From positions 186,001 through 250,000 of the forward strand of contig JACJNX010000075.1 in NCBI GenBank assembly GCA_014695255.1: a DNA stretch of 64,000 nucleotides, in the 5' to 3' direction. The DNA is from Cyanobacteria bacterium FACHB-63 (GTDB lineage Bacteria > Cyanobacteriota > Cyanobacteriia > Leptolyngbyales > Leptolyngbyaceae). Shown piece after piece: positions 26,214 to 35,495 of this stretch. The notes under the pieces are model-generated. The model did no database searches. It was not told where the DNA came from and was given only the letters and a program-made list of their open reading frames with translations. The position numbers and the translations under genes were made by a program. Numbering within the stretch: position 1 is the stretch's first letter; each line of letters begins with the position of its first letter.

Positions 26214-27128
26214 GTGCCGAAAGCTGGCATTATCTACAACGATGGCAAAGAAATTGCTTGTCAGGTTGCGACGCAACTCGAAGACAAGCTGATTTCGCTG
26301 GGCTGGGACGTGGCACTTGCACCCGGTGCAGGTGGCATTTTAGGCTATGCCTCACCGGAAAGCCCGATCTGCCATACGCCGATCGATCGCTTAGTTCCGC
26401 CAGGGTTTGATGCAGAGATGAAATTTGCGATCGTGCTGGGGGGCGATGGCACTGTTCTTTCTGCATTCCGCCAGGTTGCCCCTTGTCATATTCCTCTGTT
26501 AGCCGTGAATACAGGGCATCTAGGATTCTTGACAGAAATCCTCCTCGACCAATTACCGAGCGCGATCGAATCCATCTTGGCAGGTGAGTACGAGATCGAA
26601 GAACGCACCATGCTGCGGGTACAGATTATTCGCGAGAATGCCATGCTGTGGGAGGCGCTCTGCCTCAACGAGATGGTGCTTTATCGAGAACCGCTCACCA
26701 GTATGTGTCATTTTGAAATTGAGGTCGGACGGCATACCCGCGTCGATATTGCTGCCGATGGAATCATCGTCTCGACTCCGACAGGTTCAACTGCCTATTC
26801 TTTATCCGCAGGTGGCCCTGTGATCGTTCCGGGGGTTCCGGTGATGATTTTAGTCCCCATTTGTCCGCACTCCTTAGCCTCACGAGCGCTGGTGTTTACC
26901 AATAGCGAACCCGTCACGATTTATCCCGCTAATCCGAATCGGTTAGTGTTGACGGCTGATGGCAATGCAGGCTGCTATGTCTTTCCACACGATCGAGTCT
27001 GTGTGCAAAAAGCGCCGTATCCGGCTCGATTTGTTCGATTAGGCCCGCCCGAATTTTTCCATGTTCTCAGAGAGAAGTTAGGCTGGGGCTTACCACATGT
27101 CGCGAAACCTTCCTCTGAGCAATGCTGA
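26214..27128 (+). CDS. nadK: NAD kinase
   Basis: A 304-aa enzyme that phosphorylates NAD to NADP. The conserved motifs are [11 protein letters not shown] (GGDG), [19 protein letters not shown] (the NE motif), and [21 protein letters not shown]. There is no ATG at the start. GTG 26214 gives [10 protein letters not shown], the usual cyanobacterial N-terminus, with AGGATAGG 9-10 nt upstream. A TTG two codons earlier would leave too short a spacing. It is 35 bp downstream of ycf39 and is followed 81 bp later by the response-regulator gene. Confidence 0.95.
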   Translation: MPKAGIIYNDGKEIACQVATQLEDKLISLGWDVALAPGAGGILGYASPESPICHTPIDRLVPPGFDAEMKFAIVLGGDGTVLSAFRQVAPCHIPLLAVNTGHLGFLTEILLDQLPSAIESILAGEYEIEERTMLRVQIIRENAMLWEALCLNEMVLYREPLTSMCHFEIEVGRHTRVDIAADGIIVSTPTGSTAYSLSAGGPVIVPGVPVMILVPICPHSLASRALVFTNSEPVTIYPANPNRLVLTADGNAGCYVFPHDRVCVQKAPYPARFVRLGPPEFFHVLREKLGWGLPHVAKPSSEQC

Positions 27129-27209
27129 CAACTTTCTGTAATTGAGGCACTTTCGCAGATTGATCCGTCTATGGTTAAAATGGCGGCGTGAATTGTAAGC
27201 GAGTCGAGT

Positions 27210-27899
27210 ATGAGTCTTGCAGATGCTACCCCCTGTGTCCTGATTGTCGAAACTGATCCAGCATTAGCCCATCACGTTAGCGTTGATTTACAAGAATCGG
27301 GATATGACACGATCGTTGCCCATGATGCCCGTGCTGGATTGCGGCAGGCGATCGAGAAGCATCCGGCTCTTATCGTGGTCGATCGTCTGTTAGATGGAGA
27401 TTCTGGTCTGACGTTCTGCCATGATCTTCGCACCACCGGAACTCGAACCCCAGTGCTACTCCTGATGGCGCGGGATACGGTAGACGATCGGGTTGCTTGT
27501 ATTGAAGCAGGAGCGGATGATTATTTTCTCAAGCCTTACCGCAGTGAGGAATTTCTCAAGCTTGTCCGGTCGTATCTCAAGCCAGATGTTTCGGTTTCTG
27601 AACAATTACGGTTTGGGGACTTGGTGCTAGATTTGGCAACTCGCCAGGCGTTTCGCAATGGACGAGCGATCGATCTCACGATGAAAGAGTTTGAATTGCT
27701 CAAATACCTAATGGAGCATCCCCGCGAGGTGCTAACACGGGAGCAAATTCTAGAGAATGTTTGGGGATATGATTTTGTCGGAGAATCGAATGTGATTGAA
27801 GTTTACATTCGATACCTCCGCTTAAAGATCGAAGACGAAGGCGAAAAGCGCCTGATTCAAACGGTACGCGGTGTTGGCTACGTTTTAAGAGAGTCATGA
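27210..27899 (+). CDS. nblR: NblR-like OmpR-family response regulator
   Basis: A 229-aa receiver plus winged-helix regulator. The DNA-binding domain (about 135-227) is typical, with DLTMKEFELLKYLMEHP and RGVGYVLRES. The receiver is atypical. The usual DD acidic pair reads ETD (LIVETDP), the conserved Thr/Ser is replaced in LLLMARD, and the acceptor-like Asp58 in VVDRLLDGDSG and Lys108 remain. This pattern matches NblR, which promotes phycobilisome degradation under nutrient or high-light stress and can act without phosphorylation. Its ATG/TGA end overlaps the next gene by 4 bp, so the two are coupled. Confidence 0.78.
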   Translation: MSLADATPCVLIVETDPALAHHVSVDLQESGYDTIVAHDARAGLRQAIEKHPALIVVDRLLDGDSGLTFCHDLRTTGTRTPVLLLMARDTVDDRVACIEAGADDYFLKPYRSEEFLKLVRSYLKPDVSVSEQLRFGDLVLDLATRQAFRNGRAIDLTMKEFELLKYLMEHPREVLTREQILENVWGYDFVGESNVIEVYIRYLRLKIEDEGEKRLIQTVRGVGYVLRES

Positions 27900-28432
27900 A
27901 ATTAACGCATCAAATGATCTGGGCGAGTTTGGGATTGCTATTAGTCAGTTGCTCTACGATGCCCTCGGGACCTGATGAGATCAGGACTGGGGCAAAACCC
28001 GCGCCTTCTGCCACAGTCCCTACGGTTTCCGACTCATCGATGGGTCAAATTCTGCCGCTTTCAGCATCATTTAAAGTTGCAGATCAGGTGATCAAGCTAG
28101 AAGTGGCAAGAACTCCAGACGAGCAAGCAACGGGTTTGATGTATCGCACAAGTTTGGCAGACGATCGAGGAATGCTGTTTCCGTTCAATCCCCCCCGTCC
28201 TGCCCAGTTTTGGATGAAGAACACGCTGATTCCTCTGGATATGCTGTTTTTACGCAACGGAATTATTCGATCGATCGCTGCAAACGTGCCTCCTTGCCAA
28301 GCAAACCCCTGCCCAACTTACGGTTCCCCCACCGAAGAAATTGATCAAGTGATCGAACTGAGAGCCGGTAGAGCCGCAGAACTTGACCTAAAAGCGGGCG
28401 ATCGCATTACGATTCAGCCAATCAGACAATAA
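27896..28432 (+). CDS. DUF192 lipoprotein
   Basis: A 178-aa exported protein. The signal peptide ends in the lipobox LVSC (Cys19), then a 40-residue Pro/Ser linker leads to a DUF192 domain: ARTPDEQATGLMYR, GMLFPFNPPRPAQFWMKNT, IPLDMLFLR. DUF192 is a small beta fold of unknown biochemical role, usually exported. The start overlaps the regulator stop as ATGA, so both are on one transcript. Confidence 0.88.
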   Translation: MKLTHQMIWASLGLLLVSCSTMPSGPDEIRTGAKPAPSATVPTVSDSSMGQILPLSASFKVADQVIKLEVARTPDEQATGLMYRTSLADDRGMLFPFNPPRPAQFWMKNTLIPLDMLFLRNGIIRSIAANVPPCQANPCPTYGSPTEEIDQVIELRAGRAAELDLKAGDRITIQPIRQ

Positions 28433-28899
28433 AATTCTCTCAGGAAATAGACTCAGCTTCTAATTCTTAACTTTTTCGGAAAAAATTCCTGTCTACTTGT
28501 ATCATCGCTTACACTCTATGTTCATCAACATTTGTCATGCAATGTTGCGTTAAAACAATAGTTCTGAAGTCCTATGACAAGACGCAATCACTCCCTAGAT
28601 AGAGACACTCTAAAGAATCAATCTTTACACTTGGGGTCTCATAGCCGGCTGCAATCATTAAGCTACAAACTTTGGTAGCGGAGTGAACAGATTGTGAATC
28701 AGGCTAGCCGTTGCGATCCTCGTCCGATGCCAGAGTTGATTCAAACGACTTGCTATCCTTTGAGTTACATTCTCTACTCGTTTCGTTACAAAAAGTTTCA
28801 GCTTTATAGCAAGTAAACGTAGGCTGTAAAGCTCACTCTCATCTAACTTGCCCATTATTGGACAAAATCTAATCCTTATTGCTCCAGAGGTGCTATCTG
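28433..28899. other. 467-bp intergenic region, no convincing gene
   Basis: AT-rich non-coding sequence between the DUF192 gene and the small DUF2949 gene. A 65-codon minus-strand frame (28658-28855) has no start signal or recognisable features. CCAGAGG near 28884 is the ribosome-binding site of the next gene. No RNA element was recognised. Confidence 0.5.
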
Positions 28900-29097
28900 A
28901 TGCTGTCTGCTACTCACTCTAAATTTATTCGCTTTCTCCAGGAAGAGCTTTCGCTTTCAACGTCTTCGATCGCTCTCGCTTTACGATATCGGGAACAAAA
29001 TCCTGGCCCCTTGCCGATGATTCTCTGGCAGTATGGATTGGTCACGATAGAGCAGCTTGACAGAATCTATAGCTGGTTAGAATCCTCCGATCGTTAA
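28900..29097 (+). CDS. DUF2949 family protein
   Basis: A 65-aa small cyanobacterial protein of unknown function. Recognisable features are FIRFLQEELSLSTSSIALAL, the NPGPLPMILWQYGLV centre and the IEQLDRIYSWLE end. It is predicted helical and soluble. ATG 28900 is preceded by AGAGG; the open frame begins 21 bp earlier. The family is often found near transcription or phycobilisome genes, but nothing here fixes its role. Confidence 0.85.
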   Translation: MLSATHSKFIRFLQEELSLSTSSIALALRYREQNPGPLPMILWQYGLVTIEQLDRIYSWLESSDR

Positions 29098-29159
29098 ATT
29101 CTTATACGATCAAAAAATCCCTCTAATGATCTGATCGTTAAAGCTTGAGGATTGGTGGA

Positions 29160-30305
29160 GTGAAACTTCTATTTCTAGACCAGACTGGCAAATCTGGTGG
29201 TGCAGAACTCTGCTTGCTGGATATTGCAGCTGCCTACCAGAACTCATGCCTAGTATGTCTATTTGAAGATGGAGACTTTCGGCAGCGATTAGAACAACGA
29301 AAAATTCCAGTCCAGGTTTTAGCTGAAAAAGCGATCGCAGTTCGCAAGTCGAGCGGAGCGATCGCGGGCTTGTTGAGTCTGGGTCAATTGCTTCCGTTAA
29401 TCCACCGCGTTGCAAGCTTGAGTCGCGAATACGATGCCATCTACGCCAATACACAGAAAGCGCTAGTCGTCGGCGCGATCGCGAGTAGGCTGTCTCGCCG
29501 ACCCTTGATTTATCATTTGCATGACATTCTTTCGCCCGGCCACTTTAGTAGCACCAATCGCCGCCTCGCCGTATTGATGGCGAATCAAGCCAGATTGGTG
29601 ATCGCAAATTCTAAGGCAAGTCGAGTCGCATTTATCGAATCAGGCGGCAATCCAGCGTTAGTTGAAGTGGTTTACAACGGATTTGAACCAGAAGCTTACA
29701 CCGTCGAAGTAGAGACGAATGAGTTGCGATCGTCGCTTGGTTTGACAGGGCGATTTATTGTGGGTCATTTCAGCCGCCTATCGCCCTGGAAAGGACAGCA
29801 CGTTCTCATCGAAGCATTGCAGTATTGTGACGAAGCCGTTAGTGCAGTCTTTGTTGGAGATGCACTGTTCGGAGAGCAAGCTTATGTTCAGCAGCTACAG
29901 CAGCAAGTTCAGCAGCGAGGACTGCACGATCGCGTGAAGTTTCTGGGATTTCGTGAGGATGTGATTCCACTGATGAAACTGTGTGATGTGGTAGCGCATA
30001 CCTCGATCGCGGCTGAACCTTTTGGGCGAGTGATTGTAGAGTCGATGCTCTGTGGCAAGCCGACGATCGCAGCCGCATCAGGTGCGGCAGTAGAGTTAAT
30101 CAATCCGGGTGTCACAGGATGGCTGACTCAATCCGGGGATGCAAAAGCCCTAGCAGAAGCGATCGAATCTTGCCGCAAATTCCCAACCGAAGCGGCTCAA
30201 ATCGCTGCTTTTGCTCAACAGCAAGCTTGTCAGAATTTCCAACTTACCCAAACTAATGCTCAAATTCACCAGCATTTGCAGAATAAGCTCTATCCAATGA
30301 AATAG
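29160..30305 (+). CDS. glycosyltransferase family 4 protein
   Basis: A 381-aa GT-B glycosyltransferase, the first of three in a row. The N-terminal acceptor domain starts MKLLFLDQTGKSGGAELCLL. The donor-binding domain has VGHFSRLSPWKGQHVLIEAL, KFLGFREDVIPLMKLCDV and the E-x7-E-type motif AEPFGRVIVESMLCGKPTIA. GTG 29160 is preferred, with GAGG upstream; the open frame starts with TTG 15 bp earlier. It likely adds a sugar to an exopolysaccharide repeat unit at the cytoplasmic membrane. The donor is unknown. Confidence 0.88.
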   Translation: MKLLFLDQTGKSGGAELCLLDIAAAYQNSCLVCLFEDGDFRQRLEQRKIPVQVLAEKAIAVRKSSGAIAGLLSLGQLLPLIHRVASLSREYDAIYANTQKALVVGAIASRLSRRPLIYHLHDILSPGHFSSTNRRLAVLMANQARLVIANSKASRVAFIESGGNPALVEVVYNGFEPEAYTVEVETNELRSSLGLTGRFIVGHFSRLSPWKGQHVLIEALQYCDEAVSAVFVGDALFGEQAYVQQLQQQVQQRGLHDRVKFLGFREDVIPLMKLCDVVAHTSIAAEPFGRVIVESMLCGKPTIAAASGAAVELINPGVTGWLTQSGDAKALAEAIESCRKFPTEAAQIAAFAQQQACQNFQLTQTNAQIHQHLQNKLYPMK

Positions 30306-30415
30306 CTCGATCGGAATAACTAAATTTCACCCGCTCGATCTTGTATTCCAAACTACAGAGGGACGAATTCTCTCTGAAATTACTTCACTCTAAAATTTTA
30401 CCTTCGTCTAAAAAT

Positions 30416-31552
30416 ATGGCTGTTCGCCCACTTTTGATCACTGCCAAACCACTGATCAGCGTCTTTCTGCCTGCTTTAGCGGGAGGAGGAGCCGAACGCG
30501 CCATGTTGTACCTTGCTGTGGGATTGGCGGAGCGGGGTTGGCGAGTCGATCTAATTGTAGCGGAGGCAAAAGGCGCTTATCTCGATCGTGTTCCGCCCGA
30601 TGTTCAGCTAGTCGATTTGAAGGCAAGGTTTCCTGTAATTTTGTCTAAAACGATCGCCCTGCGCCACTATCTCCAACAGGCACAACCTGCCATTCTATTT
30701 TCAGCCTTAGATATCCTGAGTTCAGCATATTGGGCACGATTGGGCGCAAATGTTTCGACTCGCATTGTAATGTGCGTTCAAACCTATTTATCGGAACAGT
30801 TTAGAAATGATCAAACACAAACCTTCGGCAAACTGCGATCGCGCATGGTGCAATGGCTTTATCCTAAGTGCGATGCGATCGTTGCCGCTTCCTGGGGAAC
30901 CGCAAAAGATGTGGCAGGGTTGACACAACTTCCGTTAGAGCAGATTCAGGTGATTTACAATCCTGTCATCACTGAAGAAGTATTTCAAAAAAGCGAGGAA
31001 CCGCTAGAGCATCCCTGGTTTCAGCCCGGAGAGCCTCCCGTCATCTTAGGAATTGGACGATTGGTTAGCCAGAAAGATTTCCCCACCCTAATTGCAGCGT
31101 TTGCGAAAGTGCGAGAACAGCGTCCAGTGCGATTGATGATTTTAGGCGAAGGGGAAAAGCGATCGTCGCTGGAGGCTTTGATTCACACACTTGGACTCGA
31201 CGCAGAGGTTGCGCTACCAGGATTTATAGAAAATCCTTATGTCTACTTATCAAGAGCAGCGCTATTTGTGCTGTCATCACGGTTTGAAGGATTTGGCAAT
31301 GTGGTTGCAGAAGCCTTAGCTTGTGGTGTCCCTGTTGTGTCTACAGATTGCCCTAGTGGTCCTGCTGAAATTTTAGATTATGGAAAATACGGTAGGCTAA
31401 TTCCAGTTGGTGACTCCGCCGCCATGACCACCGCAATTCTAACCCTGTTAGATACTCCAGCCGATCGTGCTGCGCTGAAGCGTCGATCGCAATTATTCGA
31501 GCGAGATCGCATCGTCGATCAGTATGCGGCACTTATAGAGCGATTGCTATAG
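30416..31552 (+). CDS. glycosyltransferase family 4 protein (WaaG/WbnH-like)
   Basis: A 378-aa GT-B enzyme. It starts near a glycine-rich loop, PALAGGGAERAMLYLAVGLA, which is typical of GT4. It carries VILGIGRLVSQKDFPTLIAA, ALPGFIENPYVYLSRA and SRFEGFGNVVAEALACGVPV with the donor-binding glutamates. I start at ATG 30416; the frame is open for 25 codons upstream, but those residues are not family-like. The gene begins 110 bp after the first glycosyltransferase and is 5 bp from the third. Confidence 0.88.
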   Translation: MAVRPLLITAKPLISVFLPALAGGGAERAMLYLAVGLAERGWRVDLIVAEAKGAYLDRVPPDVQLVDLKARFPVILSKTIALRHYLQQAQPAILFSALDILSSAYWARLGANVSTRIVMCVQTYLSEQFRNDQTQTFGKLRSRMVQWLYPKCDAIVAASWGTAKDVAGLTQLPLEQIQVIYNPVITEEVFQKSEEPLEHPWFQPGEPPVILGIGRLVSQKDFPTLIAAFAKVREQRPVRLMILGEGEKRSSLEALIHTLGLDAEVALPGFIENPYVYLSRAALFVLSSRFEGFGNVVAEALACGVPVVSTDCPSGPAEILDYGKYGRLIPVGDSAAMTTAILTLLDTPADRAALKRRSQLFERDRIVDQYAALIERLL

Positions 31553-31557
31553 CTAAG

Positions 31558-32640
31558 ATGCGAATTCTTCATGTTCTCAATCATGTCCAGGATATCGGTA
31601 ACGGCATCGTGAACGCCGCGATCGATCTTGCTTGTTATCAAGCACAGGCAGGATTGGAGGTTGCAATCTTATCCAGCGGTGGGGAATATGAATCTTTGAT
31701 GAAGCAATATCAAATCCGGCATTTCACGCTCAAAATTCCTCGATCGCCTCTAGATGTTGTTAATTTTACTCGCGCTTTCCGAGAAATTACGCAAATATTT
31801 TCACCCGATGTAGTACATACCCACATGGTAACAGGCGTAATTTCCGCAAAGACATTACGCAGAAACTCCGATTACGTCTTGATTTCAACCGTGCATAACG
31901 AATGGCAATTTCACGCCCCTTTAATGGGGATCGCCGATCGAGTGATTGCCGTTAGTCGATCAGTCGCACGCTCAATGCAACATCGAGGAATCCCAATCCA
32001 GAAGCTACACATTGTCGCCAACGGCACGATCGGTAGCCCGCGTCACCCACCCCTCGATCGCGTCAAACCCTTACCACTCCAACATCCTGCGATTACGACC
32101 GTCGCTGGACTCTATCCCCGTAAAGGAATTCGCGACTTACTTGAAGCCTTTGTGCAGGTAGCTGACGAATCTCCAGCCGCCCATCTATATTTAGTAGGAA
32201 ACGGACCTCATCGGGCAGCGTTTGAGCGGCAAGCTCAGCAAAGCGCTCACTCAGAGCGGATTCACTTTGAAGGATTTCAAACCGAGCCACAACGCTATCT
32301 GCTCTCGACCGACATCTTCGTGCTTGCCTCGCGTCAAGAACCGTTTGGACTGGCACTTTCTGAAGCGCGAGAAGCGGGATGCGCGATCGTAGCAAGCGAC
32401 GTGGACGGGATTCCCGAAGTCCTAGAGGGTGGAAACGCAGGTCAACTCGTTCGATCCGGAGACGTGAAAGCGCTCTCTCAAGCGCTCTTAGGGCTGCTTC
32501 GATGTCGCGAAGACCTCGAATCCTGGAAACACCGCGCCCAGACGAATCTCGACTGGCTGCGAGTGGAACGAGTGCATCAAGAAACGCTAGGAGTGTACCA
32601 GGCTGCGATCACAGAAATGACTCGGACTGTTTGTGCTTAG
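31558..32640 (+). CDS. glycosyltransferase family 4 protein
   Basis: A 360-aa GT-B glycosyltransferase, 5 bp downstream of the previous one. It starts MRILHVLNHVQDIGNGIVNA. Other marks are VVHTHMVTGVISAKTL, TTVAGLYPRKGIRDLLEAF and SRQEPFGLALSEAREAGCAIV (donor-binding). The tight spacing and the following Wza-like export gene indicate one exopolysaccharide operon. Confidence 0.88.
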   Translation: MRILHVLNHVQDIGNGIVNAAIDLACYQAQAGLEVAILSSGGEYESLMKQYQIRHFTLKIPRSPLDVVNFTRAFREITQIFSPDVVHTHMVTGVISAKTLRRNSDYVLISTVHNEWQFHAPLMGIADRVIAVSRSVARSMQHRGIPIQKLHIVANGTIGSPRHPPLDRVKPLPLQHPAITTVAGLYPRKGIRDLLEAFVQVADESPAAHLYLVGNGPHRAAFERQAQQSAHSERIHFEGFQTEPQRYLLSTDIFVLASRQEPFGLALSEAREAGCAIVASDVDGIPEVLEGGNAGQLVRSGDVKALSQALLGLLRCREDLESWKHRAQTNLDWLRVERVHQETLGVYQAAITEMTRTVCA

Positions 32641-32656
32641 GAGACTTAAAAGATTT

Positions 32657-34114
32657 ATGGATTTGAATTCAGCAGTTAGAAAGGTTCAGCCTAACCCGCT
32701 GATGATGGTGACACTACTTGGATTGACAGCGATGCCTCTAGCGCAAGTGGCTCCTGCTCTGGCTCAAAGTTCGGGCAGTCAGACGCAAGCGGCTCCTGCT
32801 GCTGTGCGGGTCGATGAAGGCTATTTGCTCGGCTCAGGCGATCGCCTCCGAGTTGACATCTTTGGTGTACCAGAATACAGCGGCGAATATCAAGTCATGG
32901 CAGACGGCTCGATTAACTTCCCGCTTATCGGGGGCGTGTCCGTGCAAGGACTGACGCTGCGCCAAGCCTCCACGACTGTCGCTAAACGCTACAACGAGTA
33001 TCTCACTCGCCCAGTCATTACCATTAGCCTCCTCGCCGCCCGCCCGATTCAAGTCGCCGTTTCCGGTGAGGTTTCGCGTCCCGGAACCTACACCACTACC
33101 CTAAACGACGGGGGCATTCCCACCTTGAGCCGCATGGTACAAATGGCAGGCGGCATCAAACAATCCGCAGACCTCAAGCAAGTGCAGGTGATTCGTCGTC
33201 GTCCGGGAGGAAGCGGGATGCAGACGTTTAATGTGGACTTGGGCAAGCTGCTGCGATCGGGCGATTTGTCGCAAGATGTGCAGTTGCGAGATGGCGATAC
33301 CGTGATCGTTCCCGCCGCGACCGCGCTAAATTTAGCAGCTTCAAGTGCCTTGGCAAATTCGAGTCTAAGCGCGAGTTCCGATCGCCCCATTAGCGTGATT
33401 ATCGCAGGTGAAGTGAACCGTCCAGGACCGCAAACCGTCCGGGGTGAAACGATCGCCGTCTCTGACGCAGGTGCAGCGGCAACGCCCGGACAGCCCGCAA
33501 CGACGCGGCAGCGACTCCAAGCTCCGACAGTTACCAGAGCGCTTCAGCAAGCAGGCGGCATTACGCAACGGGCAGATATTCGCGTAATTGAAGTGCGGCG
33601 CACTGTCTCAGACGGAACTGAGCAGCTGATCAAGGTCAATTTGATGAGCCTGCTGCGCGAAGGCGATGCAAAACAAGACATCATTCTTCAAGAAGGCGAT
33701 CGCGTGATCGTGCCAATGGCAACGGTGGCAGTTACGCCGGAAGATGCCGCCATTATGGGTCGCGGAGTCATTTCGCCTGAACTAATTACCGTTAACGTTG
33801 TGGGTCAGGTCGAGCGACCCGGTGCAGTTCAGGTTGCACCCTACACCACGATGAATCAGGCGCTACTTGCGGCCGGTGGGTTTGCGCGAGGTGCGAAGCG
33901 CGATCGAGTTGAGTTTATCCGACTTCAACCCAATGGAACCGTCGATCGCCGCAGCGTCGATATTGATTTTTCACGAGGGATTGACCAAGCGAAGAATCCA
34001 CCCCTGCAAGCAGGCGATACGATCGTGGTTCGTAAGACCGGATTCCAAAACATAACCGAAGGCTTGGGTCAAGTCTTAGGACCAGCGCTCGGAATTTTCG
34101 GGATTTTCCGTTAA
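32657..34114 (+). CDS. polysaccharide export protein with SLBB domains (Wza-like)
   Basis: A 485-aa exported protein. The signal peptide ends near ALAQSS. A Poly_export domain follows (LLGSGDRLRVDIFGVPEYSG through RPVITISLL), then at least three SLBB beta-grasp repeats: VAVSGEVSRPGTY, VIIAGEVNRPGPQ and VNVVGQVERPGAV. The C-terminus has a short hydrophobic segment. This is the outer-membrane polysaccharide export channel or auxiliary protein of a Wzx/Wzy-type system. ATG 32657 is used; an upstream GTG frame overlaps the previous gene. It terminates the three-glycosyltransferase operon. Confidence 0.92.
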   Translation: MDLNSAVRKVQPNPLMMVTLLGLTAMPLAQVAPALAQSSGSQTQAAPAAVRVDEGYLLGSGDRLRVDIFGVPEYSGEYQVMADGSINFPLIGGVSVQGLTLRQASTTVAKRYNEYLTRPVITISLLAARPIQVAVSGEVSRPGTYTTTLNDGGIPTLSRMVQMAGGIKQSADLKQVQVIRRRPGGSGMQTFNVDLGKLLRSGDLSQDVQLRDGDTVIVPAATALNLAASSALANSSLSASSDRPISVIIAGEVNRPGPQTVRGETIAVSDAGAAATPGQPATTRQRLQAPTVTRALQQAGGITQRADIRVIEVRRTVSDGTEQLIKVNLMSLLREGDAKQDIILQEGDRVIVPMATVAVTPEDAAIMGRGVISPELITVNVVGQVERPGAVQVAPYTTMNQALLAAGGFARGAKRDRVEFIRLQPNGTVDRRSVDIDFSRGIDQAKNPPLQAGDTIVVRKTGFQNITEGLGQVLGPALGIFGIFR

Positions 34115-34360
34115 ATTTCAACTCAGTTTGATTCAAAGGGAGCGAGGCTTGATTACCATAGAAAAAGCCTTGTTCCCTTATTGTATTGATTTGTAAATCT
34201 AATCGTTCAGTTAAGGAGATTAAATCACTCTTTATTCTGAGGCAGAAAGCCAAAGAAACCAGTACACTGAATCAAAGCAAACTTTCTACTTCATTCCAGG
34301 AGAATGAATGAGTGAGTAATCACAGTCGTACTTGGTCGATCGCGTAGGATGGTGAAGTAG

Positions 34361-35404
34361 ATGAGCGAGCTAGAACGCTGCTATCAATTATTAGGAATAG
34401 AGCTTGGAGCCTCGCTTGAAGAAGTGAACCAGGCTTACAAAGATCTTGTGTTTATTTGGCATCCAGATCGCGTTCCCAAGGATAATCCGCGTTTGGTTCA
34501 AAAAGCAGAAGCAAAGATCAAAGAGCTAAACCATGCGCGGGATACGCTGCGATCGCACTTGAAAAATGGAACGGCTGCGAAACCCACTGCGGCACAGCCG
34601 AAGCCTGCATCGCAAACCTACTACCAGTCCTACTATTACCGCCCACCAACTCACTCGACTAACGCTCAAACGAATGGGAAGTCCGGACAGGCTCACGGGC
34701 ATTCCACCAACGGGCATTCTCAGGGTCACTCAACGAATGAGCATTCGGCGAATGGTCATTCGTCAAACGGGCATTCGTCAACTGGTCACTCGTCAAACGG
34801 GCATTCGTCAAACGGGCACACCAATCCCCGTCCGAATTACCAAACTTATCAGCCCTATCCTCGTCCGAACTATTCTGCAAATGGTCGATCGGATCAGACG
34901 CGATCGACCGATGCGAGCCGAAAAGCTGAACCGCCTAAATCTCCAGACAGTACGCAAAATTATTACCGTCAGTCGCATTACCGCGCCGAGTATCACCACC
35001 CACCGAAATCTCCGGCACGTCCTCAAATGCAGGATATGACCGGGAAGGACTTGAGCGGACAGAACTTGAAGGAGAAGGACCTCTCTGGCTACAATCTCAG
35101 TCGCGCCAATCTCTCTCGTGCCGACCTCAGCGACACGTTTATGCACAAGGTAAATCTTGAAGGGGCGAAGCTGGAGAAAGCGAATTTGTTTCGAGCGAAC
35201 TTGCTAGAAGCGAATTTGTGCGGGGCGGATTTGCGCGAAGCGAATTTAATTGGTGCAGATTTGAGTGGAGCCGATTTACGCGGGGCAGATTTGCGCGGGG
35301 CAAAAGTCGGCTTTGAAGATCGGGTGATGGTAAAACTCACTGGAGCAAATCTGCAAGGCGCAATCATGCCCAACGGTAAAGTTCACGGAGCGCAGTCGTC
35401 TTAA
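34361..35404 (+). CDS. J-domain protein with His-rich GHSSN tract and pentapeptide repeats
   Basis: A 347-aa three-part protein. Residues of about 1-70 are a J domain (YQLLGIELGASLEEVNQAYK and the catalytic HPD in IWHPDRVPKD), which would stimulate a DnaK-type chaperone. The middle (about 75-215) is disordered, Tyr/Pro- and His-rich, with at least six near-identical GHSSN units encoded by a 15-bp DNA repeat. The C-terminal 110 residues are pentapeptide repeats of the A(D/N)Lxx type, forming a beta-helix. DnaJ-pentapeptide fusions are known in cyanobacteria; the His tract is the odd part and might bind metal. The target of the chaperone is unknown. Confidence 0.85.
   Translation: MSELERCYQLLGIELGASLEEVNQAYKDLVFIWHPDRVPKDNPRLVQKAEAKIKELNHARDTLRSHLKNGTAAKPTAAQPKPASQTYYQSYYYRPPTHSTNAQTNGKSGQAHGHSTNGHSQGHSTNEHSANGHSSNGHSSTGHSSNGHSSNGHTNPRPNYQTYQPYPRPNYSANGRSDQTRSTDASRKAEPPKSPDSTQNYYRQSHYRAEYHHPPKSPARPQMQDMTGKDLSGQNLKEKDLSGYNLSRANLSRADLSDTFMHKVNLEGAKLEKANLFRANLLEANLCGADLREANLIGADLSGADLRGADLRGAKVGFEDRVMVKLTGANLQGAIMPNGKVHGAQSS
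34695..34822 (+). repeat. 15-bp coding tandem repeat (GHSSN units)
   Basis: Units of the type GGGCATTCGTCAAAC recur in register with the reading frame. They encode GHSTN, GHSQ, GHSTN, EHSAN, GHSSN, GHSST, GHSSN and GHSSN. The later copies are nearly identical at DNA level, indicating recent expansion by slippage or unequal exchange. Confidence 0.85.
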
Positions 35405-35495
35405 CGGAAGCTCTCGCCTACAGTTTATAGAACTCCAGGATTAATGAGCTGACCCAATCAGCCTCAACTACCTGCCAAACTAGTTCCCTTCATGT

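Noticed and set aside
28658-28855. 65-codon minus frame in the gap before the DUF2949 gene
   Set aside because: No start signal, no similarity, basic low-information composition.
34361-35404. Possible CRISPR-like array suggested by the 15-bp repeats
   Set aside because: Repeats are contiguous, in frame and coding (GHSSN), with no spacers.
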